Below are positions 15,124 to 23,049 of a stretch of DNA of 23,049 nt, piece by piece. Positions within the stretch are counted from its first letter, which is position 1. Every line of letters starts with the position of its first letter. The notes under the pieces are model-generated. The model was not told the origin of the DNA and made no database searches. It was given only the letters and a program-made list of their open reading frames with translations. The position numbers were made by a program, and so were the translations under genes. This stretch comes from Verrucomicrobiota bacterium (lineage in GTDB: Bacteria; Verrucomicrobiota; Verrucomicrobiia; Limisphaerales; JAHEOI01), in assembly GCA_018610125.1 (NCBI GenBank), contig JAHEOI010000056.1:1-23049 (forward strand), given 5' to 3'.

Positions 15124-16779
15124 CTATTGGTCCGATTGACGCTGCATTGGCTGATATCGCTGAGCCACTGGAAATCGGCGGCCTACACCGAAGGCCTTGC
15201 TCGTTACTTTCAATCCCGGCGGAGCTTGGCGCCGCTTGTACTCATTGGCATCGACCAAGCGCAAAATCCGGTGGACCGTGCTCCTATCGAATCCTTCGGC
15301 AATAATCTCTTCAGCCGACTTTTCCTGGACCACATAGGCCTCAAGGATTTGGTCTAAGATATCATAGGGCGGCAGTGTGTCTTGATCCTTCTGGTCAGGC
15401 TTGAGCTCCGCCGACGGAGGCTTGGTCAAGCATGATTTCGGGATCACTTCCCCTTCCCGGTTAAGCCATTCGGCCAGCCGATAGACCCGTGTCTTTGGGA
15501 CGTCACTGATGACCGCCAGCCCGCCGGACATATCACCGTAAAGCGTGCAATAGCCCACTGCCAGTTCACTCTTGTTGCCGGTGGTCAATAGCAGTGATCG
15601 AAACTTGTTGGAGCATGCCATCAGGATAACCCCCCGTAAGCGTGCTTGGATATTCTCTTCTGTCGCATCGACCGGGTAGCCGCGAAATAACGGCTCCAAC
15701 TCCTTTAAAACCGAATCAAACGGGGATGCGATCGAGACAACATCGTAGCGGATTCCGAGATTGGACGCGAGCCGTTCGGCATCCTTTAAGCTCCCTTCCG
15801 AGGAATATTGTGATGGCAATGCCACTCCCCGGACATTATTCGCTCCCAAAGCCCGAACCGCCAGGACAGCCGTCACCGAGGAATCAATCCCGCCGCTTAG
15901 CCCGACGACCGCCGACTCGAATCCGCATTTGACCAGGTAATCGCGCAAGCCTACGACCAATCCTTCGTAAAGCGATTCCTCTTGGCTTACGCTCCGGATG
16001 GCAACAGGGCTGGGTTGATCCAGGTCGGTGATGAAGAAATCGTCCTGAAAAGCGCACCCGGTGCCGATAAGGCGACCACTCCCGTCGATCACCGCGCTGT
16101 TGCCATCAAAGAGCAGCTCGTCGTTGCCACCGACGAGATTGCAGTACACGACCGGGCACCCTGTCTTCTTCGCCACATTGGTCAACATCTCGCGACGCAC
16201 ACCATCTTTACCCAAATGCCACGGAGAAGCGGAGACATTGATGATCACATTCGCTCCGGCCCGCGCCAGCTCGATTGGCGGGTCCTTGGCGTAACGCTTG
16301 CTCTCCCAGAAATCTTCGTCATTCCAAATGTCCTCGCAGATCGTCAGGCCCAGCACGCGGTCAGCGAATGGCACCGGCTGATTGTCCATGGCCGGCTCGA
16401 AATACCGATCCTCTTCAAAGACATCGTAAGTCGGTAAAAGCGTTTTTGCGCGGTGAACTTGGATTTGCCCATGCTGCAATAACGCCACCCTATTCGTGCA
16501 ATCCCGACCGATCCCGGCTTCATTCGGGCCGACGTAACCGACAACCAAACCGGTTTCCCCGACCTTTGCCGCCAGCCAATCCAACGCAGACCGGTTTTCA
16601 CGCACAAACCCTCGATTGAGCAAGAGGTCACGGGGGGGATAGCCGCAGACCGCAAGCTCCGGGAAAACAACCAAATCGGCCCCTTTGTGGGCGGCCTTCT
16701 CATAAAGCGAGAGGATCTTACGAGAGTTTCCGTGGAAATCCCCGACGGTCGGATTAATCTGAGCCAATGCAATTTTCAT
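15124..16779 (-). CDS. nadE: Glutamine-dependent NAD+ synthetase
   Basis: 551 residues, the two-domain length. The N-terminal nitrilase-like glutaminase domain shows the E-K-C triad: E41 in FPELAVCGYPPRDLL, K112 in AKTLLPTYDVFEEDRYF, and C148 in GLTICEDIWND. The C-terminal synthetase has the ATP-pyrophosphatase motif SGGIDSS (295-301), LLTTGNKSELAVGYCTLYGD and SAELKPDQKDQDTLPPYDIL. It amidates nicotinic acid adenine dinucleotide to NAD+ with glutamine-derived ammonia and ATP in the cytoplasm. All key residues are present. It begins 14 bp after the DUF192 lipoprotein stop, which implies co-transcription, and leads on to moaD and moaE on the same strand. Confidence 0.97.
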   Translation of the reverse strand: MKIALAQINPTVGDFHGNSRKILSLYEKAAHKGADLVVFPELAVCGYPPRDLLLNRGFVRENRSALDWLAAKVGETGLVVGYVGPNEAGIGRDCTNRVALLQHGQIQVHRAKTLLPTYDVFEEDRYFEPAMDNQPVPFADRVLGLTICEDIWNDEDFWESKRYAKDPPIELARAGANVIINVSASPWHLGKDGVRREMLTNVAKKTGCPVVYCNLVGGNDELLFDGNSAVIDGSGRLIGTGCAFQDDFFITDLDQPSPVAIRSVSQEESLYEGLVVGLRDYLVKCGFESAVVGLSGGIDSSVTAVLAVRALGANNVRGVALPSQYSSEGSLKDAERLASNLGIRYDVVSIASPFDSVLKELEPLFRGYPVDATEENIQARLRGVILMACSNKFRSLLLTTGNKSELAVGYCTLYGDMSGGLAVISDVPKTRVYRLAEWLNREGEVIPKSCLTKPPSAELKPDQKDQDTLPPYDILDQILEAYVVQEKSAEEIIAEGFDRSTVHRILRLVDANEYKRRQAPPGLKVTSKAFGVGRRFPVAQRYQPMQRQSDQ

Positions 16780-16793
16780 GAGCCACGAAGCCT

Positions 16794-17432
16794 TTAGCGG
16801 GCGTAGGACGATGATCCAAAGAACGTTGCCTCCAAGCTACCTGCCTCGGTCTGCATCACCGCCCCTTCCTGGATCTGATGGCGCTGGAACCAACCTTGTC
16901 GCACCTCGAGAACATATCGGACCTTGTCAGAGCTCGATCGGACGGGCGTCTCATCCAATGGCTCCATTTTATGAATCTCCAGGATCGTACCGTCACTGTC
17001 AACGTAAGCGCAGGATAGCGGAATCGTCGTGTTCCGCATAAAGAAAGAGACCTGACGCGGTCGCGGAAAAACAAACAGCATCCCTTCGTTTTCGTCGAGC
17101 TCCTTGCGATACATCATCCCCTTGGAAATCTCCTCTTGGGTCCTGGCCACTTCTACGGTTAAAACCTCACGCCCAATCCAAAGCTTGGTCGTCGGCAATT
17201 TCGGCTGCGGCTTGCCGGCGGGCTGGTTCGTTCCGGTCACCGACGCCTCCCCCTGGGACGAGATCCTACCCCGCTGATCGCACCCGAGAACGAGCGGCAA
17301 CAGCGCGATTCCGATCAAGGCAACTGGCAATCTCCACGTCACAAGTATGACTTTGGCAAACCAAAATTCGCGTTCAAAGTAGAAACTCGGTCTTCCGTCC
17401 TTCGTCTTCCGTTCTCCCTCCCCCTCAATCAT
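16794..17432 (-). CDS. DUF192 lipoprotein
   Basis: 212 residues from the ATG at 17432, which has a strong Shine-Dalgarno (GGAGGG). The export segment is late: about 33 polar residues, then RLPVALIGIALLPLVLGC with lipobox Cys51, so the mature protein is probably a lipoprotein. A GTG at 17342 would give a shorter, more normal signal. Residues about 82-205 form a DUF192 domain: GREVLTVEVARTQEEISKGM, MMYRKELDENEGMLFVF, FFMRNTTIPLSCAYVDSDG and VRYVLEVRQGWF. DUF192 is a small beta-barrel family of unknown biochemical role, usually exported. It is the first gene of the series running into nadE and diverges from the TPR/VCBS lipoprotein. Confidence 0.9.
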   Translation of the reverse strand: MIEGEGERKTKDGRPSFYFEREFWFAKVILVTWRLPVALIGIALLPLVLGCDQRGRISSQGEASVTGTNQPAGKPQPKLPTTKLWIGREVLTVEVARTQEEISKGMMYRKELDENEGMLFVFPRPRQVSFFMRNTTIPLSCAYVDSDGTILEIHKMEPLDETPVRSSSDKVRYVLEVRQGWFQRHQIQEGAVMQTEAGSLEATFFGSSSYAR

Positions 17433-17435
17433 TTA

Positions 17436-17441
17436 CCCTCC
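17436..17441 (-). promoter_or_regulatory. Ribosome binding site of the DUF192 gene
   Basis: GGAGGG on the - strand, 3 nt before the ATG at 17432. It supports the long N-terminus despite its unusual signal peptide. Confidence 0.65.
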
Positions 17442-17449
17442 GATTTCCC

Positions 17450-17474
17450 TTCGCGCTAATTCGCGTAATTCGCG
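17450..17474. repeat. Triple TTCGCG short repeat
   Basis: TTCGCG occurs at 17450, 17460 and 17469, separated by CTAA and TAA, giving a period of 9-10 nt in the divergent region upstream of the DUF192 gene. Confidence 0.6.
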
Positions 17475-17515
17475 GGCAATCCTCTTCTTTCCCTAATCTT
17501 GTCATTTCACCGGAA

Positions 17516-17543
17516 TTGACTCAGGTTCATTCGGCGCTAGAAT
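17516..17543 (+). promoter_or_regulatory. Sigma-70-type promoter of the TPR/VCBS lipoprotein gene
   Basis: TTGACT (17516-17521) and TAGAAT (17538-17543) each match consensus at five of six positions and are 16 nt apart. The expected start of transcription is near 17550, giving a leader of about 40 nt before the ATG at 17590. Confidence 0.6.
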
Positions 17544-17589
17544 CATGAAAACTGAAATGCCAATTCCCGAACAAGAAGTAACCTGAGCC

Positions 17590-20500
17590 ATGGGTCGTTT
17601 ACCGATAGGATTGCGCTTGGAACGATGTCTGTGTCGGCCCGCTTGCCTTAAATGGCTGTCGTCACAGTCGTGCTTAAGGCTTTTGACCGCCGCAGCCATT
17701 CCGCTCCTGATTTCGTTGAGTGCCTGCTCGGAGTCCGAGTCGCCCTCCGCCGCCAACGACAACGGATCGTTTATGCGGCAAATGAATCGCGGAAAATCGC
17801 ACTATCAAAACGATCGTTACGAGAAGGCGGTCACCGCGTTCCGGAAAGCGGTCGAGCTTGAGCCGAATAATCAGACAACGCACCTCAATCTGGCGAATGC
17901 CCTTTTAAGGGCTGGTGAGCCCGACACCGCCATCAAGCAGGCCCGCTCCGCGTTGCGCTTGGATAGGAATTCAGCCGCCGCCTATTACATCATCGGCTGC
18001 GCCCACCTCCGAGAGCAAAATCATGAGGAAGCGCTTAAGGCTCTCCAAAATTCCGAGCGAATCGAGGCCGACATTCCTGCGGTCGATTTCCAAATCGGGC
18101 GAGCTCACTCCGGGCTTGGGCAGTGGCAACAGGCTATCCGACGATACCAAAAAGTCATCAAGGCGGATCCGGAGCACCCTTCAGCCTATTACAATCTAGC
18201 AAGGGCCCTCCAACAGGTCGGCGACGCGAAACGAGCGAAAAAAATGATGGCCCAACATCAAGAGCTCCAATCCGGACGAAGTGGAGGCGCCTCCGATCCC
18301 GCCATATACGAAGCATGCCGACATACAAAGCCAAAGGTCGGCTTTAGTCTGGCCGAGCCCAACTTGGACGGGATCGATGTCACGTTCACCAATGCCACGT
18401 CGAAGGCCTTCGGAGACTTGGCAACCGAATATTCCGGTCCATTCGGTATCCTGGACGTTCACCAGGACGGCTTTAACGATGTCTTTCTCCTTGGCAAAGG
18501 CGACGCCTTTCAATTGTTAGTGAGCTCCAACGGCACCTTTCATCCCAAGGGACCGAAATACCCGGCAAAAAACGGAGGACGCTATTCCGAAATGTTGGTC
18601 GGGGACCTCGACAATGATCGTAACGAGGACATGGTTGCCCTGGGACTGCAGGGATCCCATGTCTTTTCCGGAGCGACCAACGGGCTTTTCAGGGACGTGA
18701 CACGCCAGACGGGTATGAGCAAGGTCAAAGCGACGGACGGAGCACTGGCCGATCTCAGCTTTACAGGCAAATTGGACCTGCTCACGCTCGGCAGCCAAGG
18801 AAAAACCGTCGAAGTTTATCGGAACCTGGGCGACTTCTTCTTCGAAAATCAGACTTCAACCTCCGGCGTACCTTCGGAGATTTCAGGGGGGACCCAGCTC
18901 CTCATGGACCATTGGAACCGGGACGATATGATGGATTTGGTGATTGCCCGCAGCAACACGCCTCCCATCATGCAAGTCAACCAGCGGGGCGGCAAGCTGG
19001 TCACGACGAACGCCCCGTCCGATTGGCCTGCCGGAAGGGTCCTGACAACAGGCGATCTCAATAATAATATGCGAATTGATACGGTGATCACCGCGGGGGA
19101 TCACCTCGAATGCCATTTCTCCGGCCTGGACCGGGTCGAGAAGCTCCCGCTGGACGACTTCTCGATCAACGACCTGCGCGTGATCGATTACGATAACGAT
19201 GGTTGGTTGGATATTCTTGCGGTCGGCAGCGGGTTGAAGCTCTGGCGTAATCGCGGCCCAGAAGGATTCCGTAACGTCACAAAAACCGCCAATTTGGATA
19301 ACATCCCCGCGGATCCGATCCAATCGCTCGCCTCTGCCGACTTCGATAACGATGGAGACACCGACCTGCTGCTTAGCTCGCCCGAGGATGGAATCCGATT
19401 CTTCCGTAACGATGGGGGCAACCAAAACAGGCAGCTCAAGCTGCGCCTGGTCGGCAATCGCTCCAACGCGAGCGGACTGGGAACAAGGATTGAAGTGACT
19501 TCGGGGAATTGGCGCACCAGCCGGACGGTGCAGCAGCTCCCGGTCGAAATCGGTGTTGGGGACCGCAAGGTTCTGGATTCCGTTACGGTGCGATGGGTTG
19601 ACCTTTCGCTCAACACCGTGGATGTCGAGGTTACCCCGAGCAAAAAGCTGGCTATGTTTGAGATCGAGCTCCCGGAAGGGTCATGTCCCTATCTCTACGC
19701 CTGGGACGGCCAAGGCTATCGCTTCGTTACCGATATCCTCAGCGCGGCGCCGCTTGGATTGCCAATTTCACAAGATCGATACATCGAAGCCGACCCGAAA
19801 GAGTACGTTCGAATCGGCACCGACGATAACTTTAAGCCAAAGAACGGGAACTATCGCCTGGAAGTAACCGAAGAGCTTCGTGAAGTCCTTTACCTGGATG
19901 AGGCCAAGCTGGTGGTTGTCGATCATCCAAAGAAGGCCGAAGTCCATAGCACCAGCAAGCTCAGACCCGATCGACCGTTTCCACCTCATGCAGTCCGTTC
20001 CTATAGCGACCGTATCCCATTGGACCGAGCCGTCCGCAATGACGGCACCGACCTGACCCAGGCATTGCAAGAAATCGATAAGCGAATGGCGTCGCCGACT
20101 GCCTTACGCAAGCCGCAGCTACGCGGGCTGGCCAAGCCATATCATTTGACCCTCGATTTCGGCAAGCTCCCGACGGAAAAGCCACTGAGCCTCGTCTTAA
20201 CCGGATGGCTGCGATTTGGGGGTGCCATGGCCAATATCGCCGCAGCCCAGCATCCCTCCCTTCCCTTCCCTTTCCCGCAGCTTAAGGTCGAAACCGCAAA
20301 CGGTCAGTGGAAGCCGGTCGATGTCGTGGTCGGAGCCCCTGCCGGAAAAACCAAGACGATTACCGTTGACCTTGCCAACAAGCTTCCTGAAGGGGCGCGT
20401 CGATTGCGATTGAGCACGGCTTACGAAATCCATTGGGACCGGATCGCCCTTTTTGCCCAAACCGGGAAAACGGACATCCAAGTGACCAAGATAAAGCCGA

Positions 20501-21003
20501 CAACGACGGATCTCAGCTTTCGCGGATTCAGTGAGCTGCTGAAACCGGCCTGGGATCAACCGCTGACGCCCGATTATGACGACGTGCACCGCTTGCCCAA
20601 CTGGAGAATCACCCCATCCGGCTGGTGCACCCGTTATGGCACGGTTCAACCGTTAATCGAAAGCACCGACAACAAACTGGCGATCCTTAACGGCGGCGAT
20701 GCATTGAGCCTCTCTTTCGACGCCGGGAGCCTGCCGCCAAAACCGAGCGGCTATCAACGTGCCTTCTTCCTTTATTCGGTTGGATGGGACAAAGACGCCG
20801 ATTCCCATGTGGTCCAAGGCCGGAGCGTCAAGCCATTGCCGTGGCATGGAATGGATTATCAAGCATACGGCAGTCAAGCCCGACCAGAGTCCTTACCCGA
20901 CGATTGGATCCGCCGGTACAACACCCGCTGGGTCGGCCAATCCACGGCCGGGCTCAACCAATGGAAACGGTCAGAGCTGACTCGGAACACTCGCTCCCCT
21001 TAG
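17590..21003 (+). CDS. Large lipoprotein with TPR, VCBS/FG-GAP and ASPIC/UnbV domains
   Basis: 1137 residues. The signal peptide ends in a lipobox, LSAC, with Cys46 as the lipidation site. TPR repeats fill about 62-225 (YEKAVTAFRKAVELEPNNQT is a canonical unit). VCBS/FG-GAP repeats follow (about 285-610) with calcium-type loops such as DLDNDRNED, DYDNDGWLD and DFDNDGDTD. An ASPIC/UnbV-like domain lies at about 611-687 (SGLGTRIEVTSGNWRTSRTV, then VTVRWVDLSLNTVDV). The last 440 or so residues are an uncharacterised region with CPYLYAWDGQGYRFVTDILS near its start and FFLYSVGWDKDADSHV near its end. Similar architectures occur in Acidobacteriota and PVC bacteria without a known function; a surface scaffold is inferred. 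The frame is closed by a TGA at 17584, so no ATG start lies further upstream. It has its own promoter and terminator. Confidence 0.9.
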   Translation: MGRLPIGLRLERCLCRPACLKWLSSQSCLRLLTAAAIPLLISLSACSESESPSAANDNGSFMRQMNRGKSHYQNDRYEKAVTAFRKAVELEPNNQTTHLNLANALLRAGEPDTAIKQARSALRLDRNSAAAYYIIGCAHLREQNHEEALKALQNSERIEADIPAVDFQIGRAHSGLGQWQQAIRRYQKVIKADPEHPSAYYNLARALQQVGDAKRAKKMMAQHQELQSGRSGGASDPAIYEACRHTKPKVGFSLAEPNLDGIDVTFTNATSKAFGDLATEYSGPFGILDVHQDGFNDVFLLGKGDAFQLLVSSNGTFHPKGPKYPAKNGGRYSEMLVGDLDNDRNEDMVALGLQGSHVFSGATNGLFRDVTRQTGMSKVKATDGALADLSFTGKLDLLTLGSQGKTVEVYRNLGDFFFENQTSTSGVPSEISGGTQLLMDHWNRDDMMDLVIARSNTPPIMQVNQRGGKLVTTNAPSDWPAGRVLTTGDLNNNMRIDTVITAGDHLECHFSGLDRVEKLPLDDFSINDLRVIDYDNDGWLDILAVGSGLKLWRNRGPEGFRNVTKTANLDNIPADPIQSLASADFDNDGDTDLLLSSPEDGIRFFRNDGGNQNRQLKLRLVGNRSNASGLGTRIEVTSGNWRTSRTVQQLPVEIGVGDRKVLDSVTVRWVDLSLNTVDVEVTPSKKLAMFEIELPEGSCPYLYAWDGQGYRFVTDILSAAPLGLPISQDRYIEADPKEYVRIGTDDNFKPKNGNYRLEVTEELREVLYLDEAKLVVVDHPKKAEVHSTSKLRPDRPFPPHAVRSYSDRIPLDRAVRNDGTDLTQALQEIDKRMASPTALRKPQLRGLAKPYHLTLDFGKLPTEKPLSLVLTGWLRFGGAMANIAAAQHPSLPFPFPQLKVETANGQWKPVDVVVGAPAGKTKTITVDLANKLPEGARRLRLSTAYEIHWDRIALFAQTGKTDIQVTKIKPTTTDLSFRGFSELLKPAWDQPLTPDYDDVHRLPNWRITPSGWCTRYGTVQPLIESTDNKLAILNGGDALSLSFDAGSLPPKPSGYQRAFFLYSVGWDKDADSHVVQGRSVKPLPWHGMDYQAYGSQARPESLPDDWIRRYNTRWVGQSTAGLNQWKRSELTRNTRSP

Positions 21004-21031
21004 GTCAAGAGTGGCCAACCAGAGTGTGTTT

Positions 21032-21058
21032 GCAAGCCATCAAATGGCGTGCTCTTTT
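21032..21058 (+). terminator. Intrinsic terminator of the TPR/VCBS lipoprotein gene
   Basis: GCAAGCCAT (21032-21040) pairs with ATGGCGTGC (21044-21052) with one mismatch around a CAA loop, followed directly by TCTTTT. It starts 29 nt past the stop codon and lies before the convergent hydrolase gene. Confidence 0.6.
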
Positions 21059-21073
21059 AACCGCCAACCATAC

Positions 21074-21964
21074 CTATGGCCCGGCTTCAGCCCCCACCTG
21101 CCTAATCGCATCAGCAATCGCATCCGGCCGGTCTTCCGGAACGAAATGGGAGGCATCCGTCAATCGACAAACACCGGCATTCGGGAGAAGGGCATGCCAA
21201 CGCCGAATGACCGACTCCCAGCCAAAGCCGGGGTCGCGCATTCCCCATACCAGCCGAGCCGGCTTATCCGCCAAGAGGCTGCTTTCCTTCTCTAATCGCT
21301 CGAGCCATGCCTTGCTTTTTCTCAGATGCCTGGCGAAAACGTAGCTGCAATATCGACGCTCCGGCAGCTCAAACGGCTGCCGATACCCCCTTAATCGCGG
21401 ACGGGAACGTGGTTCGGCATGGTAAATCCCCATTGGTAGAAGCAACCGGACAAACAGGTTATGACGGACGATCAAGTAGCGTCCGACCGGTGATCCCCAA
21501 AACAAAGAGAAGAGCCGGACAATCCCACCGGCCGGCCAGCACCAAGTATTGGCGAGCACGAGCCCCTTGAGGGCCGTGGGCGCCTGGGATGCCACCGCGA
21601 AGCCAATCGGACCTCCCCAATCGTGGGCCACCAAGACAAATTCCGCCAGCCCCAGCCTTTCCAACAAGGCCTCCACCGCTTCGGCATGCTCCTGCGGCGT
21701 AAAGCCATACCGAAGCGGCATCCCGGAAAATCCGAACCCGGGATAATCGAAGGCGATGACCCGCCAATCCCCCGAAATCTGCCGGATCACTTCTCGATAG
21801 AGGTAAGACCAGGTTGGATTGCCATGCAGTAGTACGACCGGAAATCGACTCCCACCTTCATCGACGTAGTGCAGCCAAGCACTTTTCCACCGAAGCCAAT
21901 GTGATTCGAATGGGTAATCCTCGTAAGCGACTTCAAACGTTCTTTGCGGCTTACGGCTGGGCAT
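21074..21964 (-). CDS. Haloalkane dehalogenase-like alpha/beta hydrolase
   Basis: 296 residues, the usual length for haloalkane dehalogenases. The oxyanion/halide loop HGNPTWSYLYR supplies N49, the nucleophile elbow VAHDWGGPIG supplies D115 followed by W116, the acid is D244 in WGMRDPGFG and the base is H273 in DASHFVPEDRP. An Asp nucleophile followed by Trp, together with the HGN asparagine, is the dehalogenase pattern and not that of Ser esterases. The acid position after a late strand resembles the HLD-I/III subgroups. The natural substrate is unknown; hydrolytic cleavage of carbon-halogen bonds is the family reaction. It has no signal peptide and is probably cytoplasmic. Its start lies 18 bp after the Gfo/Idh/MocA stop, so both are likely one transcript. 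Epoxide hydrolase is the main alternative. Confidence 0.9.
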   Translation of the reverse strand: MPSRKPQRTFEVAYEDYPFESHWLRWKSAWLHYVDEGGSRFPVVLLHGNPTWSYLYREVIRQISGDWRVIAFDYPGFGFSGMPLRYGFTPQEHAEAVEALLERLGLAEFVLVAHDWGGPIGFAVASQAPTALKGLVLANTWCWPAGGIVRLFSLFWGSPVGRYLIVRHNLFVRLLLPMGIYHAEPRSRPRLRGYRQPFELPERRYCSYVFARHLRKSKAWLERLEKESSLLADKPARLVWGMRDPGFGWESVIRRWHALLPNAGVCRLTDASHFVPEDRPDAIADAIRQVGAEAGP

Positions 21965-21982
21965 TACCCCGGTTTACCTGCG

Positions 21983-23049
21983 TTAACCGTGATATGGTAA
22001 CTCGTAGCCCGTTCGGTATTCACGGTTTAGCATCTGATGGGCTTCCGGATCGCCAAGAATCATCTCGCGCTCCGCATCATAAGCGAGCTTTCGCCCGCCT
22101 AGCCGCGTCCCAATATTGCCGAGATGGCAAAGATTGGCCGAGATCGCCCCCACCTCGATCGGCGCGGTTAAATGTGAGGGGTGCTCGCCTTTTACGGCTG
22201 TAATGAAGTTTCCCATATGGCTATCGCGATACCCCCCTTCAATGGTCCTTGTCTCTCCATCGGCAAGCACGACACGAACGTCGCCATCGATTTCCAGGCG
22301 CCCGTCGTCGCCGTAAAAGACATTGCCGTTCGTTTTCCCTTCAAGCTCGTACGGGGTCCATAGGCGCATTTCGTATATGAGATGGGCCTCATCATATTCA
22401 AAGATCACATTCTGGGTATCGGGCGTTTCGTGATCGTCGCGATAGAAGAGCTGCGCTCCCGAAGCAAGAATGTTCTTGGGATAACCGCCACCAAGCCCCC
22501 ACAACGCCACATCGACGTGATGAATCCCATCGTTCCCCATATCGCCCGTGCCATAGTCCCAAAACCAATGCCAATTGTAATGCCAACGGTTCCGGGTGAA
22601 CTCGCGCTTCGGGGCCGGCCCGAGCCATAGGTCGTAATTGACTCCCGAGGGAGGCTCTTCGGCCGCCGCGACGCCGATTGGACCTCTCATTTGATGGTTG
22701 ATCGCCTTGGCTGCGCGGACTTTGCCAATCGCTCCTGCCCGGAGCTGCCGCACGCCTTCTCGAATCGCTCCGTCGCTGCGGCTCTGCGTTCCATGCTGAA
22801 CGCACTTCCCATACTCTTTTGCCGCCTTTACGAGGAGGTTACTTTCATGAACGTTGTGGCTACACGGTTTCTCAACGTAGACATGACGCCCTGACATCAA
22901 GGCCGCCAAAGCAATCGGCGTGTGCCAATGATCACACGTGGCAATGCTGATCGAGTCAATCTCTTCGCGTTCGAGAAGCCGGCGGTAATCTTCATATTTC
23001 CGAACGCGCTCTCCACCGGATACTTCCTTGGCCGCCTTTTCACGCCGAT
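21983..23049 (-). CDS. Gfo/Idh/MocA family oxidoreductase, 5' end beyond window
   Basis: 354 residues are visible; the N-terminal part with the GxGxxG dinucleotide-binding loop is cut off by the window edge. The frame is open through 23049, so internal start codons such as the TTG at 22909 are not real starts. The visible part begins inside the Rossmann domain (KYEDYRRLLEREEIDSISIA, then CDHWHTPIALAAL). It contains VYVEKPCSHNVHE, the EKP motif whose Lys is catalytic in the family, and WDYGTGDMGNDGIHHVDVAL, typical of the large PVC subfamily. Members oxidise or reduce sugars and inositols with NAD(P), and PVC homologues often carry an export signal, which cannot be checked here. It is followed closely by the dehalogenase-like gene. 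Confidence 0.93.
   Translation of the reverse strand, partial: RREKAAKEVSGGERVRKYEDYRRLLEREEIDSISIATCDHWHTPIALAALMSGRHVYVEKPCSHNVHESNLLVKAAKEYGKCVQHGTQSRSDGAIREGVRQLRAGAIGKVRAAKAINHQMRGPIGVAAAEEPPSGVNYDLWLGPAPKREFTRNRWHYNWHWFWDYGTGDMGNDGIHHVDVALWGLGGGYPKNILASGAQLFYRDDHETPDTQNVIFEYDEAHLIYEMRLWTPYELEGKTNGNVFYGDDGRLEIDGDVRVVLADGETRTIEGGYRDSHMGNFITAVKGEHPSHLTAPIEVGAISANLCHLGNIGTRLGGRKLAYDAEREMILGDPEAHQMLNREYRTGYELPYHG

Noticed and set aside
20784..21344. Open frame of 186 codons on + crossing the end of the lipoprotein gene into the hydrolase gene
   Set aside because: It overlaps two well-supported genes and its composition is that of an out-of-frame translation.
1..23049. CRISPR array, transposase, prophage or defence system
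   Set aside because: I found no regularly spaced long repeats, no transposase or integrase motif, and no recognisable defence genes; apart from the Mut7-C RNase-like protein, all genes fit metabolism, transport or export.

Overview
The window looks like chromosomal DNA of a free-living bacterium of the PVC group (Planctomycetota or Verrucomicrobiota; I lean to Verrucomicrobiota but cannot decide from sequence alone). The reasons are the gene families: a giant HEAT-repeat protein with CxxCH haem motifs, a ThuA-like protein, a secreted beta-propeller dehydrogenase-like protein with a C-terminal CBM6/35-like module, an SGLT-type sodium symporter, a Gfo/Idh/MocA oxidoreductase, and a lipoprotein with TPR, VCBS and ASPIC/UnbV domains. 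I see no rRNA, tRNA, insertion sequence, prophage or CRISPR array.

Layout. 1-311 (-) is the 5' part of a ZIP metal transporter. 464-4720 (-) is a 1418-residue exported dihaem HEAT protein, divergent from a Mut7-C RNase-like protein (4895-5662, +). A convergent SGLT-like symporter follows (5888-7495, -), divergent from an exported gluzincin-like protein (7576-8685, +). A ThuA-like protein (8835-9737, -) diverges from a two-gene unit on + (about 9981-13108): an azurin-fusion protein, then the beta-propeller/CBM protein, closed by a hairpin plus T-tract. A small conserved protein (13245-13520, -) follows, then a spacer of about 520 bp full of hairpins. Next is a cofactor block: thiS (+), convergent with a - strand series read in the order DUF192 lipoprotein, nadE, moaD, moaE (17432 down to 14251). 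The TPR/VCBS/ASPIC lipoprotein (17590-21003, +) has a good sigma-70-type promoter and a terminator. The right edge holds a haloalkane-dehalogenase-like hydrolase (21074-21964, -) directly downstream of a Gfo/Idh/MocA oxidoreductase that runs off the window (21983-23049, -).

How it may fit together (inference). Several products are exported and related to carbohydrate or redox work: the propeller/CBM protein, the azurin-like copper protein, the dihaem HEAT protein, the ThuA-like protein, the SGLT-type sugar importer and the Gfo/Idh/MocA enzyme. This suggests extracytoplasmic sugar capture or oxidation with copper or haem electron carriers plus sodium-driven uptake. The rest is cofactor housekeeping: NAD synthesis, molybdopterin synthase and a thiamine sulfur carrier.

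The most unusual observations are the exact azurin copper-site spacing in a fusion protein next to a propeller protein, the domain architecture of the dihaem HEAT protein, a tandem pair of covarying hairpins at 13791-13836, and a symmetric CATG-containing palindrome cluster in the 4721-4894 divergent region. None of these is proven to be a new system.
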